Position numbers and translations under genes: made by a program
Notes under the pieces: model-generated
Databases searched by the model: none
The model's input: only the letters and a program-made list of their open reading frames with translations
Told to the model about the DNA's origin: nothing
Source of the DNA: Xanthobacteraceae bacterium
GTDB taxonomy: Bacteria > Pseudomonadota > Alphaproteobacteria > Rhizobiales > Xanthobacteraceae
Direction: 5' to 3'
Length of the DNA stretch: 6,113 nucleotides
Assembly: GCA_030648135.1 (NCBI GenBank)
Contig: JAUSIF010000371.1
Coordinates: forward strand, 1-6,113
Shown: piece after piece, positions 1 to 5,109 of the stretch
How positions within the stretch are numbered: the stretch's first letter is position 1
Layout of the letters: each line of letters begins with the position of its first letter

Positions 1-15
1 GAAGGAAGACGCCGA

Positions 16-94
16 GCCGAGAGCGCCGGAAGGCGAAGCGCGCCCGCGTTAAGGGCGCGAAATGGAAGACCGTTGCGCCTTTCGGCGCTCCGGC
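16..94. repeat. Long imperfect inverted repeat with an inner hairpin
   Basis: Bases 21-35 (GAGCGCCGGAAGGCG) pair with 76-90 (CGCCTTTCGGCGCTC) over 15 positions, the only non-Watson-Crick pair being G29-T82 (a G-U wobble in RNA). With A20 bulged, 16-19 also pair with 91-94, lengthening the stem. Inside it, CGCGCCC (39-45) and GGGCGCG (53-59) form a perfect 7-bp hairpin with loop GCGTTAA. Bases 60-75 stay unpaired. This is seen directly in the sequence. It could be a dispersed palindromic element or part of a structured RNA. I see no match to RNase P RNA, SRP RNA or tRNA. Both strands would fold, so the strand is unassigned. Confidence 0.6.
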
Positions 95-146
95 CCCCTC
101 GCACTCTTTTGAGTGCGAACTCGGGTAAATCCGAGTTCTTAGGGGG
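94..146. repeat. Three-way-junction-like set of hairpins
   Basis: CCCCCT (94-99) can pair with AGGGGG (141-146) and so enclose two adjacent perfect hairpins. The first is GCACTC/GAGTGC (101-106 with 111-116, loop TTTT). The second is GAACTCGG/CCGAGTTC (117-124 with 131-138, loop GTAAAT). Only C100 and T139-T140 are left unpaired at the junction. C94 is shared with the end of the preceding long stem, so the two structures abut. The compactness suggests a folded RNA or a mosaic palindromic repeat. No Rfam family comes to mind. Confidence 0.55.
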
Positions 147-185
147 AAACGAAACAAAGCTCGGGGGCGAATCGCCTCGCGAGAA

Positions 186-225
186 CGACTTGTCATGTGC
201 GCAAGTCGGATAAATCCGACTTGCG
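186..225. repeat. Overlapping, mutually exclusive hairpins
   Basis: A 10-bp stem pairs 200-209 (CGCAAGTCGG) with 216-225 (CCGACTTGCG) around the loop ATAAAT. The left half of this stem can instead pair upstream, CGACTTG (186-192) with CAAGTCG (202-208), so the two hairpins exclude each other. The core TCGGATAAATCCGA is nearly the same as TCGGGTAAATCCGA in the hairpin at 117-138. A weaker hairpin precedes it (CTCG 160-163 with CGAG 180-183). Most likely this is another copy of a small palindromic repeat family; a regulatory switch is possible but unsupported. Confidence 0.5.
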
Positions 226-230
226 ATGGA

Positions 231-242
231 GGCTGTTTGAAA
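231..242 (+). repeat. 12-bp direct repeat, left copy
   Basis: GGCTGTTTGAAA occurs here and again, identically, at 418-429. The two copies bracket the inverted REP-like pair at 270-387. They may be a target-site duplication or the borders of a composite repeat unit; the sequence alone does not decide between these. Confidence 0.5.
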
Positions 243-269
243 AAAGAATGCCGAGCGCGTTTTTCTTTT
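242..269 (-). terminator. Weak candidate terminator for minus-strand transcription
   Basis: AAAAGAA (242-248) can pair with TTCTTTT (263-269). Read on the minus strand this gives a stem ending in a T-rich tract, just after the REP-like hairpin at 270-292 and about 170-200 bases beyond the end of the DUF4337 gene. The stem is A/T-only apart from one G-C pair and the loop is 14 bases, so it is a poor intrinsic terminator by itself. The GC-rich REP hairpin followed by this tract may serve instead. Confidence 0.22.
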
Positions 270-387
270 CCCTCTCTCCACCGGGGAGAGGGTCAGGGTG
301 AGGGGGCCTAGAGCGAGCGAATTGATTGGCTCGTTCCCCCTCACCCGGATCGCTTTGCTCGCCGACCTCTCCCCACCGGGGAGAGGT
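270..387. repeat. Inverted pair of REP-like palindromes (BIME-like)
   Basis: There are two related GC-rich palindromes in opposite orientation. The left hairpin pairs 270-279 with 283-292, with one T-G wobble. The right hairpin pairs 365-374 with 378-387 without mismatch. Both have the loop ACC and the CCTCTC/GAGAGG arms typical of dispersed repeats in alphaproteobacterial intergenic DNA. The units also pair with each other: GGGTGAGGGGG (296-306) with CCCCCTCACCC (336-346), and CGAGC (314-318) with GCTCG (329-333). Translated, this repeat gives the PHPDPLPGGERE-type peptide that is often called as a false gene. It lies just past the 3' end of the minus-strand DUF4337 gene, a usual place for such elements, where it may protect mRNA ends or help stop transcription. 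Confidence 0.72.
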
Positions 388-417
388 GAACAAAGGTGTT
401 GCCGCGAGAACAAGAAC

Positions 418-429
418 GGCTGTTTGAAA
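418..429 (+). repeat. 12-bp direct repeat, right copy
   Basis: This is an identical second copy of GGCTGTTTGAAA (first at 231-242). It lies 10 bases beyond the stop of the DUF4337 gene as that gene is read on the minus strand. See the left copy for interpretation. Confidence 0.5.
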
Positions 430-438
430 TTTCCGCGG

Positions 439-1023
439 CTAGAACAAATGCACCGCGTGCGGCGCCAACAGCCCGATCGCCATGAACACGAGGCCCAGGA
501 CGCCGAGTCCGCCCGCGAGCCAAGCCAGCGCCATGATGCCGGTGATCACGGTCGCGGAGGCGAGCACGATCGCGATCTGGAACGCGGCCGAGGCGATCTC
601 GAAATGATGATATTTCGCCATCGCGGTCTCGCGCTTCTCCTCGGCGTGCTTGGCGCGCTCGGCGAGCTCCTTGCGGCCCTCCTGCGTCTCCGGCTCGGTG
701 TCGTAGCGCGCGGCGGTCTTCTTCCAATCCTCGATGCGCTTTTGCTTCGCCGCCCTGAGCGCGGAATCGGCGGCGGGAAGATCGATCTCGGTTTCTTCGG
801 CCGCCGTGCGCAGCACGGTCATGCGGATGGTCTTGGCCTGGAAGAATGCCCACAAATTCGAAGCCTCGACGTTCAAGCTGATGGCGTTGGTCTGCGCGCT
901 TTTGCCGAGGGTCTCCGAAAAAGCGAGGAACAAGGCGAGCACTGCGATCAGGAGCGCGATTTTCTTGTTCGATCCCTCCAGATGCATCGCTTCGTGGGCG
1001 GCTTCTTCCGAATGACTGGGCAT
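439..1023 (-). CDS. DUF4337-type small membrane protein
   Basis: This is a 194-residue protein of unknown function resembling the DUF4337 family. After a short charged, His-containing N-terminus comes a hydrophobic segment (about residues 21-38). The family-like stretch ASNLWAFFQAKTIR (54-67) follows. Then comes a long charged, probably helical or coiled-coil region (about 70-140, rich in Ala, Lys and Glu) and two closely spaced hydrophobic segments (about 145-163 and 166-187). This suggests an inner-membrane protein with a soluble helical domain between TM1 and TM2; no enzymatic motif is visible. The ATG at 1023 is chosen because GGGGAGGA lies 5 bases upstream. An in-frame start at 1047 would add eight residues but would place that ribosome site inside the gene. 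It follows xerC on the same strand after 57 bases, so co-transcription is possible. The family assignment is from memory of its motif and layout. Confidence 0.82.
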   Translation of the reverse strand: MPSHSEEAAHEAMHLEGSNKKIALLIAVLALFLAFSETLGKSAQTNAISLNVEASNLWAFFQAKTIRMTVLRTAAEETEIDLPAADSALRAAKQKRIEDWKKTAARYDTEPETQEGRKELAERAKHAEEKRETAMAKYHHFEIASAAFQIAIVLASATVITGIMALAWLAGGLGVLGLVFMAIGLLAPHAVHLF

Positions 1024-1080
1024 GACGATCCTCCCCGTTGCCGCCACGCTTTCACAAAGAACGGGAAAGATGCAAGAGGC

Positions 1081-2082
1081 TCATCCGCGCGCGCGCGGGT
1101 GCGCCGCCTTATAGGCTTGGATCAGCCGCGCGGAATCGACCGCGGTATAGATCTGGGTGGTGGCGAGCGAGGCATGGCCGAGCAATTCCTGAATCGCGCG
1201 CAGGTCGCCGCCGCGGGCCAGCAAATGGGTGGCGAAGGAATGGCGCAGCGCGTGCGGAGTCGCTGTGTCGGGCAGCCCGAGCGCGCCGCGCAGGCGCTCC
1301 ATCGCGAGCTGCACGATGCGGGGCGAGAGCGGCCCGCCCTTGACGCCGCGGAAGAGCGGAGCCGCGGGCGCGAGCGCATGCGGGCAGAGCGCCGCGTAAT
1401 CGGCGATCGACTGCAACACCTGCGGCAGCACCGGCACCATGCGGGTCTTGTTGCCCTTGCCGGTGACCGTGATCGAATCGCCCTTGCCGGGCATCGGCAT
1501 GTCGCGGCGCGCGAGCCCGAGCGCCTCGGAAATGCGCAGGCCCGAGCCATAGAGCAGCGCCAACACGGCGGCGTCGCGGGCGAGCACCCAGGGTTCGCGC
1601 GCCTCGCCCGCGCGCGCGGCGGGATCGGTGACGGCGCGGGCGGCCTTGACCGGCAACGGCTTGGGCAGGCTGCGCGGGACTTTCGGCGCGCGCACGGCGG
1701 CGAGTGCCGCGACCTTGCCGCGGCCCTCGCGCTCCAGAAAGCGGGCGAAGGAGCGCGCGGCGGCGAGCGTGCGCATCAGCGTCCTCGCCTCGATGCCCTG
1801 GCTGCGGCGGCGGGAGAGAAACGCGCGGACGTCCGCGGGTGCCAAGCGAGCGAGCCCGGCGAGCTTCGGCTTGCCGCCTAGATGCTCGGCGAGAAAGCCG
1901 AGAAAAAGGGCGACGTCGCGCGAATAGGATTCCAGCGTCTTCGGCGCCAGCCGCCGCTCGTGGCCGAGAAAGCCGATCCAGCGCTTGGCTTCCTCGGCGA
2001 CATCCTTCGCCGCCACGGCGGCGAGCGCCGCCACGGCCAATTCGATCGTATCGCCGTCGCGCCTGGCCATTTCCCTTGACAC
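1081..2082 (-). CDS. xerC: Tyrosine recombinase XerC
   Basis: XerC is a site-specific recombinase that, with XerD and FtsK, resolves chromosome dimers at dif before division. The 333-residue product has an N-terminal SAM-like, core-binding domain (about 29-120) and a C-terminal catalytic domain (about 160-325). All expected catalytic residues are visible: R183 (GLRISEA), K209 (GKGNK), H277 and R280 (HALRHSFATHLL), H303 (LLGHASL) and the nucleophile Y312 (TQIYT). The Ala-rich N-terminal extension and a Pro/Ala-rich linker (about 138-165) make it longer than the roughly 300-residue E. coli protein, which is common in Alphaproteobacteria. The start is uncertain. GTG at 2082 has no clear ribosome site, while ATG at 2070 has AAGGGA only about one base upstream; the domain is unaffected. 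XerC is preferred to XerD or an integron integrase because of the divergent priA and the GLRISEAL context. Confidence 0.93.
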   Translation of the reverse strand: MSREMARRDGDTIELAVAALAAVAAKDVAEEAKRWIGFLGHERRLAPKTLESYSRDVALFLGFLAEHLGGKPKLAGLARLAPADVRAFLSRRRSQGIEARTLMRTLAAARSFARFLEREGRGKVAALAAVRAPKVPRSLPKPLPVKAARAVTDPAARAGEAREPWVLARDAAVLALLYGSGLRISEALGLARRDMPMPGKGDSITVTGKGNKTRMVPVLPQVLQSIADYAALCPHALAPAAPLFRGVKGGPLSPRIVQLAMERLRGALGLPDTATPHALRHSFATHLLARGGDLRAIQELLGHASLATTQIYTAVDSARLIQAYKAAHPRARG

Positions 2083-2132
2083 CGCCGTTCGCTGTGGTCC
2101 GTTCGGCCAGCCCAGCCCTCAAGCCTCGGGAG
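2076..2132 (+). promoter_or_regulatory. Candidate priA promoter and ribosome binding site
   Basis: A perfect -35 hexamer TTGACA sits at 2076-2081. A 17-base spacer would put the -10 at 2099-2104 (CCGTTC), which is a poor match to TATAAT, so the call is tentative. Transcription would then begin near 2111. GGGAG at 2128-2132 lies four bases before the priA ATG. The -35 overlaps the GTG start of the divergent xerC, so opposing transcription could interfere. The xerC promoter must also lie in or near this 54-base gap, or inside the priA start region; I could not pick it out. Confidence 0.33.
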
Positions 2133-2136
2133 TCTC

Positions 2137-4308
2137 ATGGCCGAGCGGACCGTCGACGTGCTCGTCCCCGTCGCCGTCGACTCACCCTATACCTACCGCA
2201 TTCCGGAGGATGTTGCGCTCAAGCCAGGCGCCATCGTCGCGGTGCCGTTGGGATCGCGCCGGGTGATCGGCTGCGTCTGGCCAAGCGGCCGCGCGCGCGT
2301 GCCCGCGGGCGCCAAGCTCAAGTCGATCTCGGCGCCGCTCGACGTACCCGGCTTCGCACCCGAGCTGGTGCGGTTCATCGACTGGGTCGCCGATTACACG
2401 CTGGCGCCGCGCGGCATGGTGCTGCGCATGGCGCTGAAGCTCGCCGAGCAAGTCGGCGAAGCGGCGGCGAAGATCGGTGTGCGGCTCGCGGGCGCAAAGC
2501 CCAAGCGCATGACCGATGCGCGGGCGCGGGTGCTCGGGCTTCTTGCCGACGGGCTCGTGCGCTCGAAGGCGGAGGCCGCGCGCGAGGCGAGGACGGCGGC
2601 TTCGGTCGTCAACGGGTTGCTCGGCGAGGGCGCGCTGGACGCGGTCGAAATTCCGCGGGAACCCATTGCGCGGGTGCCCGATCCCGATCACGCCGGGCCT
2701 CTGCTCAGCGAAGCGCAGGCGGCGGCGGCGGGCGTTCTGCGCGCGGCGGTGGCGGCACGCGCATCTGCCGTTTTTCTGCTCGACGGCGTCACCGGCGCGG
2801 GCAAGACCGAGGTCTATTTCGAGGCGGTGGCGGAGGCGATCCGGCAGAAGAAACAGGCGCTCATTCTGTTGCCCGAGATCGCGCTCACCGCGCGTTTCCT
2901 CGACCGCTTCGCCGTCCGCTTCGACAACCGCCCGGCGGAATGGCATTCGGCGCTGGCGCCGCGCCGCCGCGCGCGCACCTGGGACGCGGTCGCGTATGGC
3001 GAGGTCGCGGTGGTTGCCGGCGCGCGCTCGGCGCTGTTTCTGCCGTTCAAGGATCTCGGTCTTATCGTGGTCGATGAGGAGCACGACCCCGCCTACAAAC
3101 AGGAGGACGGCGTGCATTACCACGCCCGCGACATGGCGGTGGTGCGGGGGCGGCTCGCGGGCGCGCCGGTGGTGCTCGCCTCAGCGACGCCTTCGCTCGA
3201 GACCGAGGTCAATGCGCGGCGCGGCCGCTACAAACGACTGGCGCTGCCCGAGCGTTTTTCCGGCAGCTCGATCCCGCCGCTCGCAGCGATCGATTTGCGC
3301 AAGGAAGGACCGGTGCGCGGGCGCTGGATCGCGCCGCGCCTGGAGCAGGCGATCGCAGAGACCCTCGCCCGCAAGGAACAAGCGCTCTTGTTCCTCAACC
3401 GGCGCGGCTATGCGCCGCTCACGCTCTGCCGCGCCTGCGGCCATCGCCTGCGCTGTCCCTCCTGCGAGGCTTGGCTGGTGGAGCATCGCTTTCGCCGCCG
3501 GCTCGTCTGCCATCATTGCGGATTTGAGATGCCGCCGCCCGCCGCCTGTCCGAAATGCGAGACGGCGGATTCCTTCGTCGCCTGCGGGCCGGGAGTCGAG
3601 CGGCTCGAGGAGGAAGTGCGCCTGCTATTTCCGAAGGCGCGCACGCAGGTGCTATCGAGCGATCTCGCCGGCGGGGTCGAGCGGTTGCGCGCGGAATTGG
3701 AGGCGATCGCGAAGGGCGATATCGACGTGGTGATCGGCACCCAGCTCGTCGCCAAGGGGCATCATTTTCCCGGCCTCGCGCTGGTGGGCGTCATCGATGC
3801 CGATATCGGCTTGGGCTACGGCGATCCGCGCGCGGCCGAGCGCACGTTCCAGCTCCTGCATCAGGTGGTCGGGCGCGCGGGCCGCGAAGCCGCGGCCGGG
3901 CGCGGGCTGTTGCAGACGCATCAGCCGGAGCATCCGGTGATGGCGGCGCTGATCAAAGGCGACCGCGACGCCTTCTATTCACAGGAAATCGCCGCGCGCG
4001 AGGAAGCGGGGCTGCCGCCGTTCGGCCGGCTCGCGAGCCTCGTCGTCTCCGCCACCGACGGGCCGCAGGCGGAATCCCATGCGCGCCGGCTCGCGGCGAG
4101 CGCGCCGCGCGAGGAAAACCTGCGCGTGCTCGGGCCGGCCGAAGCGCCGCTCGCGTTCATCCGCGGCCGCCACCGCTGGCGGCTATTGGTGAAATCCCCG
4201 CGCAATTTCGATCTATCCGCCTATGTGCGCCGATGGCTCGCGGCCGGACCGAAGCCGAAAGGCAGCGTGCAAGTGATCGTGGACATCGATCCGCAAAGTT
4301 TTCTGTGA
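2137..4308 (+). CDS. priA: Primosomal protein N' (replication restart helicase PriA)
   Basis: PriA is a 3'-5' superfamily 2 helicase that recognises stalled or repaired forks and starts reloading of DnaB. The 723-residue product is full length (E. coli about 732). In order: N-terminal 3'-DNA-binding domain (about 1-105); winged helix (about 115-175); helicase lobe 1 with Walker A GVTGAGKTE (217-225, K223), Walker B DEEH (313-316) followed by the aromatic-rich-loop region to about 331, and SATPS (349-353). A zinc-binding insert follows with eight cysteines at 431, 434, 440, 443, 458, 461, 471 and 474. Lobe 2 has GTQLVAKGHHFPG (534-546) and QVVGRAGR (576-583), and the C-terminal domain ends in VDIDPQSFL. 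All Zn ligands and ATPase motifs are intact. Residue 326 is Val where I recall Trp in the E. coli loop. The ATG has GGGAG four bases upstream. Confidence 0.97.
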   Translation: MAERTVDVLVPVAVDSPYTYRIPEDVALKPGAIVAVPLGSRRVIGCVWPSGRARVPAGAKLKSISAPLDVPGFAPELVRFIDWVADYTLAPRGMVLRMALKLAEQVGEAAAKIGVRLAGAKPKRMTDARARVLGLLADGLVRSKAEAAREARTAASVVNGLLGEGALDAVEIPREPIARVPDPDHAGPLLSEAQAAAAGVLRAAVAARASAVFLLDGVTGAGKTEVYFEAVAEAIRQKKQALILLPEIALTARFLDRFAVRFDNRPAEWHSALAPRRRARTWDAVAYGEVAVVAGARSALFLPFKDLGLIVVDEEHDPAYKQEDGVHYHARDMAVVRGRLAGAPVVLASATPSLETEVNARRGRYKRLALPERFSGSSIPPLAAIDLRKEGPVRGRWIAPRLEQAIAETLARKEQALLFLNRRGYAPLTLCRACGHRLRCPSCEAWLVEHRFRRRLVCHHCGFEMPPPAACPKCETADSFVACGPGVERLEEEVRLLFPKARTQVLSSDLAGGVERLRAELEAIAKGDIDVVIGTQLVAKGHHFPGLALVGVIDADIGLGYGDPRAAERTFQLLHQVVGRAGREAAAGRGLLQTHQPEHPVMAALIKGDRDAFYSQEIAAREEAGLPPFGRLASLVVSATDGPQAESHARRLAASAPREENLRVLGPAEAPLAFIRGRHRWRLLVKSPRNFDLSAYVRRWLAAGPKPKGSVQVIVDIDPQSFL

Positions 4309-4551
4309 TCTGAGCCTCGGCTACGCGAGCGCCGGCCGCGACATTTGCGACTGCTCGCAAAAGCTTGCCCCATATGGGTTTTTGCGCTGTGCACGACCCC
4401 TCGTCATGTTGCGCCACGGGAACGTGTATGTTAGTGAACCGCCGACTTTCGAAGGGCGCGGGGCGCTGCGCTCTTCTCCAGCGACAGTCCGTACGGCATA
4501 AAGGGCCTCCGCTGCGTTTCCCGCGCGTGGAGCCAACCCGAGGGAAGAATC
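4309..4551 (+). promoter_or_regulatory. atp operon leader/promoter region
   Basis: This is the 243-base gap between priA and atpH; it contains no convincing gene. It should hold the promoter of the F1-ATPase operon. Weak sigma70-like candidates are TTGCGC (4382-4387) with CATGTT (4405-4410), spacer 17, and TTCTCC (4474-4479) with CATAAA (4497-4502), spacer 17. The latter would leave a leader of about 43 bases. Neither is close to consensus. A TATGTT at 4427-4432 has no good -35. An inverted CACG-N4-CGTG (4415-4426) could be an operator. The ribosome site GAGGGA (4540-4545) lies six bases before the atpH GTG. No obvious intrinsic terminator for priA is visible, so read-through into atpH is possible. 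Confidence 0.4.
4344..4386 (+). repeat. Nested alternative hairpins upstream of atpH
   Basis: TTTGCGA (4344-4350) and TCGCAAA (4355-4361) form a perfect 7-bp stem with tetraloop CTGC. The same right arm, CGCAAAA (4356-4362), can instead pair with TTTTGCG (4380-4386), enclosing the 10-bp palindrome CCCATATGGG (4369-4378). The two folds cannot coexist. The structure lies 36-78 bases past the priA stop. It could mark the end of the priA transcript, a protein-binding site, or a switch; the sequence does not say which. Confidence 0.45.
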
Positions 4552-5109
4552 GTGGCCGACGAACCGATCGTCTCCGGCATGGCGGGCCGTTATGCGACCG
4601 CGCTGTTCGAGCTTGCGCTCGAAGAAAAGACGCTCGATTCGGTCAGGGCCGATCTGGAAAATTTCGCCGCGCTGCTCGATGCGAGCGAGGACCTCGTCCG
4701 GCTCGTGCGCAGCCCGGTCTTTTCCGCCGAGGAGCAGGTGAAGGCGATCGGCGCCGTGCTCGACAAGGCCGGAATCGGCGGGCTCTCCGCGAAATTCCTG
4801 AAACTGGTGGCGGCGAATCGGCGCCTGTTCGCCGTGCGCGAAATGATCAAGGCGTTCCGGACGCTGGTTTCCCGCCACAAGGGCGAGATCCGCGCCGAAA
4901 TCGTGGTCGCCGAGCCCATCGCCGATCAGCACCTCGCGGCGCTGAAAGACCTGCTCAAGGCGGCGACCGACAAGGATGTCGCCCTCGACGTCAAGGTCGA
5001 TCACGCGATCCTCGGCGGCCTCATCGTCAAGCTCGGCAGCCGCATGTTCGACGCCTCGCTCAAGAGCAAGCTCAATTCGATCAGGCTCGCGATGAAAGAG
5101 GCCCGTTGA
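4552..5109 (+). CDS. atpH: ATP synthase F1 subunit delta
   Basis: The delta subunit sits on top of F1 and, with the b subunits, forms the peripheral stalk that holds the alpha3beta3 head still during rotation; it is a peripheral protein on the cytoplasmic face of the inner membrane. The 185-residue product matches the family length (E. coli 177). The helical N-terminal domain (about 8-110) includes RYATALFELA (13-22) and SPVFSAEEQ (54-62). The C-terminal family signature is around 147-165 (VDHAILGGLIVKLGSRMFD). The start is GTG at 4552, supported by GAGGGA six bases upstream and by the family-like N-terminus. It is the first gene of the F1 operon, and its stop TGA overlaps the atpA ATG by one base, suggesting translational coupling. 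Confidence 0.96.
   Translation: MADEPIVSGMAGRYATALFELALEEKTLDSVRADLENFAALLDASEDLVRLVRSPVFSAEEQVKAIGAVLDKAGIGGLSAKFLKLVAANRRLFAVREMIKAFRTLVSRHKGEIRAEIVVAEPIADQHLAALKDLLKAATDKDVALDVKVDHAILGGLIVKLGSRMFDASLKSKLNSIRLAMKEAR

Noticed and set aside
2..52. Possible 3' end of a plus-strand gene (frame ending in TAA at 50-52, tail KEDAEPRAPEGEARPR)
   Set aside because: The charged tail is plausible for a protein C-terminus, but only 16 codons are visible and they fall in the long inverted repeat at 16-94, with the stop in the inner hairpin loop. Frame 3 (open to TAA at 126-128) looks equally coding-like. Sequence to the left is needed to decide.
16..225. Known structured RNA (tRNA, RNase P RNA, SRP RNA, 6S) in the left hairpin cluster
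   Set aside because: None of the diagnostic sequences of these RNAs is visible, and the helix arrangement does not match a tRNA cloverleaf with an acceptor stem and TTCGA-type loop.
193..393. 66-codon open frame on the minus strand
   Set aside because: It is the translation of the REP-like palindromes (PHPDPLPGGERE-type peptide), a well-known false gene call; there is no ribosome site and no domain.
298..1881. Very long (527-codon) plus-strand open frame
   Set aside because: It lies antisense to the DUF4337 gene and xerC, begins inside the REP pair, and is rich in Arg, Gly and His with no domain. It is a GC-rich shadow of real minus-strand genes.
4309..4343. Possible intrinsic terminator directly after priA
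   Set aside because: Only short pairings such as CTCG/CGAG are present and no T-run follows, so I could not support it.
4406..4501. 31-codon plus-strand frame (MLRHGNVYVSEPPTF...) before atpH, considered as a leader peptide
   Set aside because: It has no Shine-Dalgarno sequence before its ATG, its residues show no attenuation-like run, and it overlaps the probable promoter region.
4321..5004. 227-codon minus-strand open frame opposite atpH
   Set aside because: It is antisense to a clear atpH and has no recognisable domain; long antisense frames are expected at this GC content.
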